A program made the position numbers and the translations under genes. Positions 37,861-50,400 of a DNA stretch of 64,000 nucleotides are shown piece by piece. The notes under the pieces are model-generated. The model did not search any database, was not told the DNA's origin, and saw nothing but the letters and a program-made list of their open reading frames with translations. The first letter of the stretch is position 1; every line of letters begins with the position of its first letter. The DNA lies in assembly GCF_029168945.1 (NCBI RefSeq), contig NC_083601.1:15280160-15344159 (forward strand), in the 5' to 3' direction. Origin of the DNA: Cannabis sativa (taxonomy: Eukaryota; Streptophyta; Magnoliopsida; Rosales; Cannabaceae).

Positions 37861-40170
37861 TGTAACACCCTAACTAGCATAGGCGTATTACGTGATTTTT
37901 AAACATGCTGTGCAGCTCGTTGCTAATCAACGAGGTTTATGGAAAAACGTGATTAATTAAAATTTTTGCTTTTTAATTAAACTTATAAAATAATATTACA
38001 AAAGACTCGGGATCCCGATTATAAAATCATTTACAAAAGATTTAACTGTTTAACTGATACATAAATAAATGTCGTCTAACGACCAGTTACAAAAATCAGC
38101 CTCGCTGTCCCGATGATCGTACGCTCCAGGCCTAACCGCCCCGACATGTACAAGCTCACAAGCTCGCTCACGGCCCATCAGCTCTAGCCTTGCCTTTACC
38201 TACACATCAACGTAGAATTGTGAGTCGACAGACTCAGTAAGAAAAGCATAATAATACTCATACATAATTCTAACTGCCGTGTCCAACACGATACTGAGTC
38301 CCGCTACTGCCATGTCCAACATGGTACTGAGCCACTACTGCCATGTCCAACATGGTACTGAGTTTTGAACGTTCATAGGGACGGTACTATTGACACGTAA
38401 CAACACGATCGGCCGAACCTGGTCATACCGCGGCCATTTGGTCATACTCCGGCTGTACCGACGTGTTACTATATCCTCCGATCGGTCGAACCGGTCATAC
38501 TCCGGCATTGGTCATACTCCGGCCTGTACCGACGGGATACGTCAATAGTACGGAACCACCAACCAAGTGTCAGCCTGATCGGTCGAACCGGTCATACTCC
38601 GGCTGCGGTCATACTCCGGCACTGTACCGAGCGTGACGCGGGGTTGGATGGTTCGAAGCCAACATACATAACTAATGTAATCTAATAGGCTTCCTACATG
38701 CACACTAAACATGTAATCTACATATGCATACTGTTATACTAATCTTACCTGGATTCCGAATTCAGGTGTGCCGGTCAACCTGATTGGAACTTTAGCTGAG
38801 CGGCGGATTACAGGCTCCTAAACCATAAAAATCACAACACTATAAGTGACACGCTAAATCACTTCCCGGGGACTAAAACTAGGAACTAAAAGTTTCCCTA
38901 TCGATAAAAAGCATGGCAATACCCCTTAAAACATAAAAACGAGGAAAAACACGGGTTCTGAAAATTCCCCAACCGGCAGACCGGTTGCCCAACCGGAATT
39001 CCGGTTCTGGGAATTTTCGAAGCCCATCCGGAATTCCGGATGCACAACCGGAATTCCGGTTCCTCGCAGGCAGCAACATCAAATTTTCATATCTCAACCA
39101 ATTCAACCCCAAAATGATTCAAACTTTCCAGACCTATTCTAAACCTTCCCTAGAACATTTCTAAGGCCTCAAAACAACCCAAAATACACAGAAACAAAAA
39201 TCACCATGTGAGCTCCAAGCTTTGAGTTAAAACTCAAACTTGGCTAAAGCTCACTCACAAGCCTCAAAGCTAGCTTAGAATCACATAATCAAGCATAGAA
39301 ACACTGCAGAAAACAAAACCTAATTCATGCAATAACTACAGCCACCAAATTCCCAATTTTTACTTTGAAAACCTTAGCTTCTTAATCAAGAAAATCAACC
39401 AACTCAAGCAAGAACAACTAGCATGCATTTCAACCTAACTAAACATAATTAATTCAACATTTTAGACATAAAAACAACAACAATAACAAGCAGCAGCAAC
39501 AACATCAAAAAGCATGCATTTCACTCAATATTTCATCATTTTTTTCAAGAAAACAAAGAAAGACAAATAGGAAATACATACCAAAATCAAGAGTTCCCAA
39601 AGATGTGATGAATCAAGCTTGAAAAACCCAGCCTTTGAATCCCAAATACCCAGCCGAAATGGAGAGAAAAAGAGAGCTTTTCCTTTAAAATTTCTAACTT
39701 TCTAACTTTATGTTTTTTTTTGTGAAAATGAATAAATGAAAACAAGCCACATATACTATTTCATTTCAGCCATAAATTAAATAACATAAACAATTAAATT
39801 CAAAGAATCAATTCACTAAAAGACAAAAAGTCATTGGGGCAAAAAGACCATTTTGCCCCTCCATACTAAAATCACATAAAAATCACTAAAGGGGTATTTT
39901 TGGGAAATTCTAAATTCCCGGCCATTCCCAATGTCTAAAAACCCGTCCCAAACTAATAACATGCTAAGTTGTGATTTCTACTGAGCCAAACGCCGAGTTC
40001 CAAAATACCGGGCACCGGAAATGCAAAATATGAAAACTACTGAATAACATAACCATGCATTTCTGAATTCCATAAATAACAGTATAATAAATTATTTAAA
40101 TAGCTATAAATAATTTCATAAATAATCATAATTAACCGGTAATTTCCAAATTAACTAAGCGGGCTTTACA
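37861..40170 (-). repeat. G2 3' LTR
   Basis: 2,310 bp. It differs from the 5' LTR (45132-47451) mainly in the repeat cluster at 38395-38645, where CAG-type words are again altered, and by a small gap near 39930. The palindromes lie at about 38970-39065. Confidence 0.94.
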
Positions 40171-40284
40171 ACTATCCCCCCTTAAAAGGATTTCGTCCCC
40201 GAAATCTAACCTGAATAACTCTGGATATTGAGCTCTCATATCCGACTCTAGCTCCCAGGTGGCTTCTTCCACCTTGCTGTTTCT

Positions 40285-41607
40285 CTAGAGAACTTTGACC
40301 AATGCTATGGTCTTATTCCGAAGGACTTTATCCTTTCTATCCAGGATCTGCACTGGCTGTTCCTCATAAGTCATGTCTGGCTGTAGCTCAAGACTCTCAT
40401 AACTGAGTATATGAGAGGGGTCTGAAACGTATTTTCTCAACATCGAGACATGGAATACGTTGTGAACTGCTGATAAGGCTGGAGGCAATGCTAACCGATA
40501 TGCCACTTGACCTATCTTCTCGAGAATCTCGAAAGGTCCTGTAAATCTAGGGCATAACTTGCCTCTTTTCCCGAAACGTTTAATCCCCTTCATCGGAGAT
40601 ACTCGTAAAAACACATGTTCCCCTACTTGGAACTCAACATCTCTGCGTTTCTGGACCGCGTAACTCTTCTGTCTGCTCTGTGAGGCAAGCATTCTAGCTT
40701 TTATCTTCTCTATCGCCTCATTGGTCCGCTGTACTGACTCAGGACCTAGGTATTTCCTCTCCCCTGTCTCATCCCAGTGGATAGGGGATCTACATTTCCT
40801 ACCGTACAACAGTTCATAGGGAGCCATCCCTATCGTACTCTGATAACTGTTGTTGTAAGAAAATTCTATCAACGGTAGATACTTATTCCATGAGCCTTCA
40901 AAGTCCATAACACAGGCTCTCAACATGTCCTCCAATATCTGAATTGTCCTTTCGGACTGACCATCTGTCTGATGATGGAATGCTGTACTGAATTTTAGCT
41001 TTGTACCCATTGCCCGTTGCAAACTTTGCCAAAATTTTGAGGTAAACTTCGGATCCCAGTCCGAAACTATCGACTTCGGTACCCCGTGAAGTCTCACTAT
41101 CTCTCTGACATACAACTCTGCCAACTGATCGACTGTAAATGTTGTTCTAACCGGCAGAAAATGAGCAGATTTCGTAAATCGATCCACCACTACCCAGATG
41201 GAATCAAATAAACCCGTGGTCCTAGGTAACCTGACCACAAAATCCATCGTAATATCTTCCCATTTCCATTCTGGTAGGGTTAGAGGCTGCAACAACCCTG
41301 CTGGTCTCTGATGTTCAGCCTTAATCTGCTGACAAGTGAGGCATCTCGATACGAATTCTACCAGATTCTTCTTCATACCGTTCCACCAGAAGTACGGTTT
41401 CAAATCTTGGTACATCTTAGTGGTGCCGGGATGCAGAGAATACGGGGTAGAATGAGCCTCCTCAAAGATCTCATTTCTAAGTTCCACACTATTCGGAACA
41501 CAAACCCTGACTTTATACAAAAGCATCCCACTGTCTAACACTGAAAAGTCCTTGGCTTGACCAGCCAACACCTCATCTCGGATCTTCACTAACTCCGGAT
41601 CTGTCAT
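40285..41607 (-). CDS. pol: G2 integrase and start of chromodomain
   Basis: 440 codons open between two TAG stops. It has the zinc region (CLTCQQIKAEH), DDE core (ITMDFVVRLPR, SIVSDWDPKFTS, DGQSERTIQ) and the GPFEILEKIGQVAYRLALP block, and enters the chromodomain (ILDRKDKVLRNKTIALVKVL). It stops at 40285-40287 where G1 has Trp (TGG to TAG). The rest of the chromodomain is readable further on, to about 40180. SDRD in G1 is SDWD here. It is inactive as it stands because the C-terminal domain is lost. Confidence 0.88.
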   Translation of the reverse strand: MTDPELVKIRDEVLAGQAKDFSVLDSGMLLYKVRVCVPNSVELRNEIFEEAHSTPYSLHPGTTKMYQDLKPYFWWNGMKKNLVEFVSRCLTCQQIKAEHQRPAGLLQPLTLPEWKWEDITMDFVVRLPRTTGLFDSIWVVVDRFTKSAHFLPVRTTFTVDQLAELYVREIVRLHGVPKSIVSDWDPKFTSKFWQSLQRAMGTKLKFSTAFHHQTDGQSERTIQILEDMLRACVMDFEGSWNKYLPLIEFSYNNSYQSTIGMAPYELLYGRKCRSPIHWDETGERKYLGPESVQRTNEAIEKIKARMLASQSRQKSYAVQKRRDVEFQVGEHVFLRVSPMKGIKRFGKRGKLCPRFTGPFEILEKIGQVAYRLALPPALSAVHNVFHVSMLRKYVSDPSHILSYESLELQPDMTYEEQPVQILDRKDKVLRNKTIALVKVL

Positions 41608-42081
41608 CTAAGCGACTTTTATTCTTTCCAACAGATCAGATTGCAGCGTTAAGTTGTGAAGCTGACCGACCACAAACTCAATGCTGGATCTAACCATATC
41701 CTCTGCTAGCTGAGGTGAGATCTGAACCATACTAGCTACTTGCTCGGGACCCTTTCTGCTCAGGGCATTGGCCACTACATTGGCTTTTCCGGGATGATAG
41801 AGGATCTCACAATCGTAATCCTTCACTAATTCCAACCAACGCCTTTGTCTCATATTCAGATCCTTCTGAGTAAAGAAATACTTGAGACTTTTATGGTCGG
41901 TATAGATCTCACACTTTTCCCCGTAAAGGTAATGCCGCCAAATCTTCAATGCAAAAACCACTGCGGCCAACTCTAGATCATGAGTCGGGTATCGCTGTTC
42001 ATAATCCTTTAACTGGCATAAGCGATGACCCGATCGGCTTGCATCAATACACACCCCAAACCCTGTTTGGATGCGTCGCAA
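41608..42081 (-). pseudogene. pol: G2 RNase H and linker
   Basis: Continues from RNase H ([51 protein letters not shown]) to the integrase N-terminal region. It overlaps the upstream frame because of a small deletion near 42010-42020, where G1 has a complete [10 protein letters not shown] segment. It ends at TAG 41608-41610 in a place where G1 reads CAG. Confidence 0.85.
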
Positions 42082-43946
42082 TATACTACGAACTTCTCCT
42101 TGTCCGAAGGCAAAGCTAGCACTGGAGCGGTAATCAACCTCTGCTTTAGCTCCTGGAAACTAGTTTCGCACTTGCCTGACCAAATAAATCGCTGATTCTT
42201 CTTTGTAAGCTCGGTTAGGGGCATTGAAATTTTAGAGAACCCTTCGACGAACCTACGATAATACCCAGCTAAACCCAAGAAGCTTCTGATCTCTGTCACT
42301 GTCTTCGGTCTCGGCCAATCCCTGACGGATTTGATCTTCCCGGGATCTACCTTGATCCCATCTTTGCTCACAATGTGCCCTAGGAAGGACACCTGAGATA
42401 GCCAGAACTCACATTTCTTGAACTTGGCATAAAGTTTATGTTCTCGAAGCCGTTGCAGTACCATCTGAAGATGTAACTCATGCTCCTCTTCTGATTGAGA
42501 GTACACGAGGATGTCGTCGATAAACACAATCACACAGATATCGAGGAAATCCTTGAATACTCTATTCATCATGTCCATGAATGCTGCAGGAGCATTGGTT
42601 AGTCCGAATGACATAACCAAAAACTCATAATGTCCATACCTAGTGCGGAAAGCCATCTTTGGAATGTCCTCCTCTCGGATTCTCAACTGATGATAACCCG
42701 AACGGAGATCAATCTTAGAAAAGACCGTCTTCCCCTGAAGCTGATCGAACAAATCATCGATCCTAGGTAATGGATATTTATTCTTCACTGTCAGCTTGTT
42801 CAACTCCCTGTAGTCGATGCACATCCTCATAGATCCATCCTTCTTCTTGACGAATAAAACCGGGGCTCCCCAGGGTGACACACTGGGCCGAATGAACCCT
42901 ATGTCAAGTAACCCTTGGAGCTGAATCTTTAATTCCTTAAGTTCAGCTGGAGCCATTATATACGGGGCTTTGGAAACCAGTTCCACCCCTGGTGCCAAGT
43001 CAATCACGAAATCAATCTCCCGCTGAGGTGGTAACCCTGGAAGTTCTTCGGGAAAAACATCCAAAAATTCCCGAACCACTCTGATGTCTTCTGGCCGAAT
43101 GGTATCTGGCCGAGTGGTGTCCACCACCACGGCCAGAAACCCTAAGCAACCGTCGTGCAACAATTCTCTAGCTGACATAGCCGAGATCACCGGAATCCGA
43201 GATCCCTGAACTGAACCAACAAATACAAACGGTTCTTCACTTTCCGGTTGGAAGATCACCATCTTCCTTTTACAATCAATGCTCGCCGAATATTTAGATA
43301 GGAAATCCATTCCTAAAATAATATCGAATTCGACTAAACTCATCTCTATCAGATCAGCACTTAACTCTCTACCATCTATCCTGATCGGCATAGACCTAAA
43401 CCACCTATTGGAGATAACCAATTCTCCGCCAGGTAACAGGGTTCCAAACCCTGATTCATATCTATCATACGGTCTACCCAATTTACTAAAGACTCTGGCC
43501 GCCACATAAGAATGTGTAGCCCCAGAATCAAACAACACTGAATATAGCGAGTTGTTAATAGAAAGCTGACCTGTGACAACTGATGGGCTGGCATCTGCAT
43601 CAGCCTGCGTGATAGCGAACACCCTGGCTGGAGTGGGTATCGCTGGAGCTCTCGGTGCCTCTGATCGAAGCTGAGGACAGTCCCTCTTGAAGTGTCCGGG
43701 CATGCCACAATAAAAGCACCCCTGACCTTTGCACTCGCCCCGATGGTGCCTCTTGCAGCTAGGGCACTCGGGATAGGAGAATCGGGTTTCAGTACCACCA
43801 GGACGACTCCCTCTGTTCTGGTTCCCCCGGAACCTCTTGTTCTGACTCGAGCCACCGGAAGCAGTGGGTGCTCTCTTCCTCTGATCAATGGCCGGAACCA
43901 CTACTCCCCCGCCGAAGCGATGCGGGAGGGGTAGGAGCTCCGCCAC
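42009..43946 (-). CDS. pol: G2 zinc knuckle, protease, reverse transcriptase and start of RNase H
   Basis: 645 codons. It begins in the Gag C-terminal linker and has a double Cys-rich knuckle ([12 protein letters not shown] then [14 protein letters not shown]). The aspartic protease has [11 protein letters not shown] and [11 protein letters not shown]. Reverse transcriptase has [42 protein letters not shown] and the catalytic FIDDILVYS, then the RNase H start [12 protein letters not shown]. All catalytic residues of protease and reverse transcriptase are present. The start shown is only where the frame opens; a frameshift near 43990 separates it from Gag. Confidence 0.9.
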   Translation of the reverse strand: MAELLPLPHRFGGGVVVPAIDQRKRAPTASGGSSQNKRFRGNQNRGSRPGGTETRFSYPECPSCKRHHRGECKGQGCFYCGMPGHFKRDCPQLRSEAPRAPAIPTPARVFAITQADADASPSVVTGQLSINNSLYSVLFDSGATHSYVAARVFSKLGRPYDRYESGFGTLLPGGELVISNRWFRSMPIRIDGRELSADLIEMSLVEFDIILGMDFLSKYSASIDCKRKMVIFQPESEEPFVFVGSVQGSRIPVISAMSARELLHDGCLGFLAVVVDTTRPDTIRPEDIRVVREFLDVFPEELPGLPPQREIDFVIDLAPGVELVSKAPYIMAPAELKELKIQLQGLLDIGFIRPSVSPWGAPVLFVKKKDGSMRMCIDYRELNKLTVKNKYPLPRIDDLFDQLQGKTVFSKIDLRSGYHQLRIREEDIPKMAFRTRYGHYEFLVMSFGLTNAPAAFMDMMNRVFKDFLDICVIVFIDDILVYSQSEEEHELHLQMVLQRLREHKLYAKFKKCEFWLSQVSFLGHIVSKDGIKVDPGKIKSVRDWPRPKTVTEIRSFLGLAGYYRRFVEGFSKISMPLTELTKKNQRFIWSGKCETSFQELKQRLITAPVLALPSDKEKFVVYCDASKQGLGCVLMQADRVIAYAS

Positions 43947-44885
43947 TCACCGAGTACTTGGCGGATTCGACATACACCCAATCGCGCCTCGGCTCGCCGG
44001 TGCCTTCTCCACCATCTGAGCATAGGTGGTGCTGTCGTCTGTGGTAATCATCAGATCATGCCTGATCTTGGCATTCAACCCGTCCAGATACTTCTCCTTC
44101 TTGCTGAAGTCGGTCGGCACAATTCCCGAGGCTAACCTCGCCAACCGATCAAACTGAGTAGTATACTCAGTGACGCTCATGTTCTCACGCTGGGTCAGGT
44201 GAGCGAACTCTTTCCTCTTGGCGCTTCTGACCGCCTCGTTGTATTACTTTGCATTAAAGAGTTCCTGGAACCTTTCCCAGGTCATGGTGGTGACGTCATG
44301 GATCTGAGACACCATGTGCCACCAGACCAAAGCGTCCTCCTGGAACTGAAATGTGGCGCACACCACTCTGTCGTTACCGGTGGCACCCATAAAGTTCAAG
44401 ATCTTGGTAATCACCGTCAGCCACTGCTCGGCTTTCATCACGTCCGGACCTCCCAGAAAAACCGGAGGTGCTTGCTTCCGGAACCGTTCGTACAAGGGTT
44501 CTAATCTATGGGCCGCCACCACTATCTCGGCCTGGGCAGCAGGGGCAGGTGCCACTGGAACTATGGGCACTGGAACTGCAGGAGCACCCTGCTGTCTCAA
44601 CCTCTGAATCTCGAGGTCTTGTTCTTCGATCCGGGCTTGCATCTCCGCAAACCGTAACTCCCAATTCTGGGCTCCCTGATCGGCTGGGGGAGCCTGGGCA
44701 GCCTGTGGTGGGTTCTCATCACCCCGACCACGAGCCCTGCCTCGGGGACCTCTACCTCGGCCCCTAACAGGTGGGGGAAACTGAGCTCCCTGTCCTTGGT
44801 TCGACCCTACGGAGTTGCCCTGACTCCTGGTAGTCCGCCTGGCGTCCATCTGATTAGAACCGCCTGCGAAACCAAGAGTTGGCAT
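43947..44885 (-). pseudogene. gag: G2 gag
   Basis: It opens at 44885 (or the internal Met of MDARRT) with a basic, Gly/Arg-rich region and a short coiled-coil-like Glu/Gln stretch (RFAEMQARIEEQDLEIQRL), followed by the Retrotrans_gag core (LEPLYERFRKQAPPVFLGG, EDALVWWHMVSQ, WERFQELFNAK). A TAA near 44244 replaces the Tyr codon seen in G1, and the frame continues from 44180 (MSVTEYTTQFDRLARLASG) to a frameshift near 43990. Otherwise it is well preserved. Confidence 0.88.
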
Positions 44886-45115
44886 ATCAGGTCGTATTCA
44901 AGGAGAGCTTACTAATGCCGCTTAATTTGGAAATTAAAAACGAAACATGCGCCTATTCTACTATCAGGCTACTAACATGCTTCCTAACAGGCTTTTCTTT
45001 TTCATAACTGAATAAAATAAACTACTAAAGCAATAAAGGCTTACTGAACCGTGAAACGAGCTAACTGCTGATGATGATTGTACATGTCGTGACGATCTTC
45101 GGAAGACAACCTGGC

Positions 45116-45128
45116 GGCTCTGATACCA
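45116..45128 (-). other. G2 primer-binding site
   Basis: TGGTATCAGAGCC on the minus strand, three bases from the 5' LTR, complementary to the 3' end of initiator tRNA-Met. Confidence 0.9.
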
Positions 45129-45131
45129 AAT

Positions 45132-47451
45132 TGTAACACCCTAACTAGCATAGGCGTATTACGTGATTTTTAAACATGCTGTGCAGCTCGTTGCTAATCA
45201 ACGAGGTTTATGGAAAAACGTGATTAATTAAAATTTTTGCTTTTTAATTAAACTTATAAAATAATATTACAAAAGACTCGGGATCCCGATTATAAAATCA
45301 TTTACAAAAGATTTAACTGTTTAACTGATACATAAATAAATGTCGTCTAACGACCAGTTACAAAAATCAGCCTCGCTGTCCCGATGATCGTACGCTCCAG
45401 GCCTAACCGCCCCGACATGTACAATCTCACAAGCTCTCTCACGGCCCATCAGCTCTAGCCTTGCCTTTACCTACACATCAACGTAGAACTGTGAGTCGAC
45501 AGACTCAGTAAGAAAAGCATAATAATAATCATACATAATTCTAACTGCCGTGTCCAACACGATACTGAGTCCCGCTACTGCCATGTCCAACATGGTACTG
45601 AGCCACTACTGCCATGTCCAACATGGTACTGAGTTTTGAACGTTCATAGGGACGGTACTATTGACACGTAACAACCTGATTGGTCGAACCGGTCATACTG
45701 CGGCTGTTGGTCATACTCCAGCCTGTACCGACGTGTTACTATATCCTCCTGATCGGTCGAACCGGTCATACTCCGGCTGCTGGTCATACTCCAGCCTGTA
45801 CCGACGGGATACGTCAATAGTACGGAACCACCAACCAAGTGTCAGCCTGATCGGTCGAACCGGTCATACTCCGGCTGCTGGTCATACTCCAGCCTGTACC
45901 GACGTGACAGGGTTGGATGGTTCGAAGCCAACATACATAACTAATGTAATCTAATAGGCTTCCTACATGCACACTAAACATGTAATCTACATATGCATAC
46001 TGTTATACTAATCTTACCTGGATTCCGAATTCAGGTGTGCCGGTCAACCTGACCGGAACTTTAGCTGAGCGGCGGATTACAGGCTCCTAAACCATAAAAA
46101 TCACAACACTATAAGTGACACGCTAAATCACTTCCCGGGGACTAAAACTAGGAACTAAAAGTTTCCCTATCGATAAAAAGCATGGCAATACCCCTTAAAA
46201 CATAAAAACGAGGAAAAACACGGGTTCTGAAAATTCCCCAACCGGCAGACCGGTTGCCCAACCGGAATTCCGGTTCTGGGAATTTTCGAAGCCCATCCGG
46301 AATTCCGGATGCACAACCGGAATTCCGGTTCCTCGCAGGCAGCAACATCAAATTTTCATATCTCAACCAATTCAACCCCAAAATGATTCAAACTTTCCAG
46401 ACCTGTTCTAAACCTTCCCTAGAAAATTTCTAAGGCCTCAAAACAACCCAGAATACACAGAAACAAAAATCACCATGTGAGCTCCAAGCTTTGAGTTAAA
46501 ACTCAAACTTGGCTAAAGCTCACTCACAAGCCTCAAAGCTAGCTTAGAATCACATAATCAAGCATAGAAACACTGCAGAAAACAAAACCTAATTCATGCA
46601 ATAACTACAGCCACCAAATTCCCAATTTTTACTTTGAAAACCTTAGCTTCTTAATCAAGAAAATCAACCAACTCAAGCAAGAACAACTAGCATGCATTTC
46701 AACCTAACTAAACATAATTAATTCAACATTTTAGACATAAAAACAACAACAATAACAAGCAGCAGCAACAACATCAAAAAGCATGCATTTCACTCAATAT
46801 TTCATCATTTTTTTCAAGAAAACAAAGAAAGACAAATAGGAAATACATACCAAAATCAAGAGTTCCCAAAGATGTGATGAATCAAGCTTGAAAAACCCAG
46901 CCTTTGAATCCCAAATACCCAGCCGAAATGGAGAGAAAAAGAGAGCTTTTCCTTTAAAATTTCTAACTTTCTAACTTTATGTTTTTTTTTTTTGTGAAAA
47001 TGAATAAATGAAAACAAGCCACATATACTATTTCATTTCAGCCATAAATTAAATAACATAAACAATTAAATTCAAAGAATCAATTCACTAAAAGACAAAA
47101 AGTCATTGGGGCAAAAAGACCATTTTGCCCCTCCATACTAAAATCACATAAAAATCACTAAAGGGGTATTTTTGGGAAATTCTAAATTCCCGGCCATTCC
47201 CGACATTCTCAATGTCTAAAAACCCGTCCCAAACTAATAACATGCTAAGTTGTGATTTCTACTGAGCCAAACGCCGAGTTCCAAAATACCGGGCACCGGA
47301 AATGCAAAATATGAAAACTACTGAATAACATAACCATGCATTTCTGAATTCCATAAATAACAGTATAATAAATTATTTAAATAGCTATAAATAATTTCAT
47401 AAATAATCATAATTAACCGGTAATTTCCAAATTAACTAAGCGGGCTTTACA
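45132..47451 (-). repeat. G2 5' LTR
   Basis: 2,320 bp. It holds three tandem copies of a unit of about 60 bp (TCGGTCGAACCGGTCATACT onward) at about 45675-45905, the CATGT-TGG-ACATG hairpin triplet at about 45545-45635, and palindromes at about 46250-46332. Confidence 0.94.
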
Positions 47452-47456
47452 CTATA

Positions 47457-50400
47457 TGTATTTTCTTGTATTTAATTAAATATAGAATTATAACCATCTA
47501 GATTCTTTCTGAAGCTTAATTTAAATTTTTCATTAAATATTCCTATTTAAGTTGATATTTAGTTATCTTCAACTAACCAACTTAAATCTGAATATCTTTT
47601 GGATTTAAAATTTCAAAATTAAGTTGAGGAATTTTAGGCATTGATTATTAAGATTCTTTAGATATTTTTTAAGTTAATATCTTTTCAAATATTAACTTAA
47701 AATGGAATATTTTCAAATTAAGTGGTTACAACTTAATTTTTGATATCTAATTAAATTTAAATTTGAAAATATTTAAGTTCTAGAATTTTTCTAATACAAC
47801 TTAAATTAGATATTTTTTCAAATTTTGTGGAAAAGATACTTAGTCAAATAAGATATTTTCTAGATAGTTATTTCTAGACTACTTAATATTTTTAATATTA
47901 AATAGGAAATATTATACATTGTGAAATTAATTATTTATTAATTAATATTGGTACAATTTATTTTTAGTATATTTTTCCTAGTATTAAACTAGAGATTAAT
48001 AATTAAGCCTTCTCTACACTTAATTATTTATTTCTTGAATTTAATACATTTAATTAATTTGAAAATTAAATATCTAAGTTGATTTTTATCATCATACTTA
48101 AATATTTCTTTTTCATGACATTTAATTAAATATAAAATTATTTTTAGTTGAAATTTATTTTTTCAACTAAATTTAAATAATTTTCAAAATATTTTTTTTT
48201 TATTTTATTAATCAAATTTCGAAATTGCATTTCTTAAATGCTGGAATTTCAAATTTTATTTGAAAAATAGATTAAGTTGTAAATTAATGATTTATTTTAA
48301 TTAATTCTTGGATCAACTTAAATCAATGATTTTTTCATTTATTGATTAATTTAAAATAAATTGAATTAAAGTATATTATTAGAAATTAAATTAATTAGTC
48401 AAAGGAAAATCTAGATAGGTGATATTTTTGCTTGAAGTATTTTTCTAGTGTATTTAATTAAATAGAAAATTAATATTTAAGTTGACTTTCATCATCATAC
48501 TTAAATATTTGAAATTTTTCTTATATATATTTAATTAAATAGGAAAATTATATTTCTTGTTGGAAATTAATTTTATTAATTAATTTTGGGCCAACATTAA
48601 ATTAGAATAATTTTTCCAGGATTTATTTTTTATTTTAACATGCATTTTTCGAAAATTGTGTTCTTAAATACTTTAATTTTTCGAAATGCAATATATATAT
48701 TTATAGAAAATAAAATTTGAGTTGTAAATTAATTTAAATTAATTTTGTAACAACTTAAATTGAATATTTTTCTAAATATTTATTGGAAATTATTACTAAG
48801 ATGGAAATAATTCATGTTATTTTCATAACCATCTAAGTAAAAATTTATAAATATTAAATTAAAATTTATATTTAGAATTTTTCATTCTAAATTGGAAATT
48901 TTAATTAAATAAATATATATTTAAAATAAATAGAATAAATAAAGAGAATCAAAGAAAATACAACTCTCTTTAAATAATGAGCTTTATTATTAAGACATTC
49001 GATCTCCATTGTGGGTTTTACACCGCATTTGTTTTAGTGAGTAATCCTCCCTAATGGAGGAACGTTCATTAGCAATTTCGCACCGTTTAACCTCGCATGA
49101 TAAGTAGTTTGTAAGTGTTTTGTATGGTATGGATCACCCTAATGGTGGCGACCATACTTGACTTGCAAATTATGAAACAATGGTGGAAGCTCATAAGATA
49201 GAATTGCCTTGACTCTCGCCTAAACGGGACAACGCTGAATTCCAATCTTGATCGAATAAAAGGTTGCTAGAATGTTTAACATTTTAGACGAGCTGACAAC
49301 TCTATTCAATGAATGGTAGCTTTGACTCTCGCCTAAATGGGACACTGATATCAGTTTGTTGAAAACCTTGGAAATTATTTAGGATTGTAAGTTTTAGTAT
49401 TTTCACTTGTCATTCCTACCTGCTATATGTTTATAATTTCTGAATTATGTATGAATTTATATTGAACCATGTTATTTTCTGTTATTAAGTTGTAGTTTAA
49501 TTTCGAATCTTCATTGTTGGTCTAACTTTGTTTATCTAATGAGATAAATCCCTAGTGGATTTTCACCATTAGACATTCATAATAGTGTTAGATCTCGAAA
49601 GATAAATATTGTTTATGCGACATCTAGCTGTTCATCAATTGATGACACCTTAGACTAGTATTTTTACGATATGAAACAAGAAGATTATATAAATAAGATT
49701 ACTTTGACTTTCACTAATCGAAGCATCGTTGGATTCTTATTTTAAACGAAATTATCCTAATTCCTCTTAGCTTATTCATTTCGAATTAGCTCAAAATATA
49801 TCATTGGATGAATGGTCTATAAATCATTTCATGTCATTTTAAATGACGCATATGATTATAATCCCGAAATTCTATTCCCAATTGATATAAATCCTCAATC
49901 TTAGAAATCTCCTACTTGTATGGGCAAATCTGACTTAGAGTTTGTATTAGTAGTGGTGGTCCAAGAAAGAATTACTCATTATATTTGGTTGAATTTAAGT
50001 CTTTGACTTTAATTTTGGAATCCAAACAGAAATTTTCTTATATTTCTAATTCCAGAATACAATACAGTTACACTTTCTCAAGTGTTTAATATCCATCTTC
50101 TATTAATGAATTAAAACTGTATGGAATATGTGTTAGGTATTCTGTGACCAGGATCCACTTGCAGTATTCTAAGAACTCTTTGATGTAACTAAACCTATGT
50201 CATCATAGACACTACCACATTTTTTAATCTATGGCATTTCTATCTTGTTCATAGTGGATTTGACAAGATCAAACTCTGCAAAGAGTTAATATGCCTATAT
50301 CCACTGAAAGTAGTTCATCTCATTCGTAGATGGATGTACATTCAGGGGTGGATATGAGTTTTTCGTTGTATTCTTAAAACGATAACTCTAGATTATACCT

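Larger units (their letters stand above)
37861..47451 (-). mobile_element. G2: Ty3/gypsy chromovirus (Tekay-like), minus strand, full length
   Basis: 9,591 bp flanked by CTATA at 37856-37860 and 47452-47456. On the minus strand it reads TGTAAAGCCC to GGTGTTACA, the same family as G1. The primer-binding site TGGTATCAGAGCC is intact (45116-45128). Gag, protease, reverse transcriptase, RNase H, integrase and chromodomain are all present, and the longest frame covers zinc knuckle to RNase H (645 codons). A few stops and frameshifts inactivate it. It is the innermost insertion of the T1-T2-G2 nest. Confidence 0.94.
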
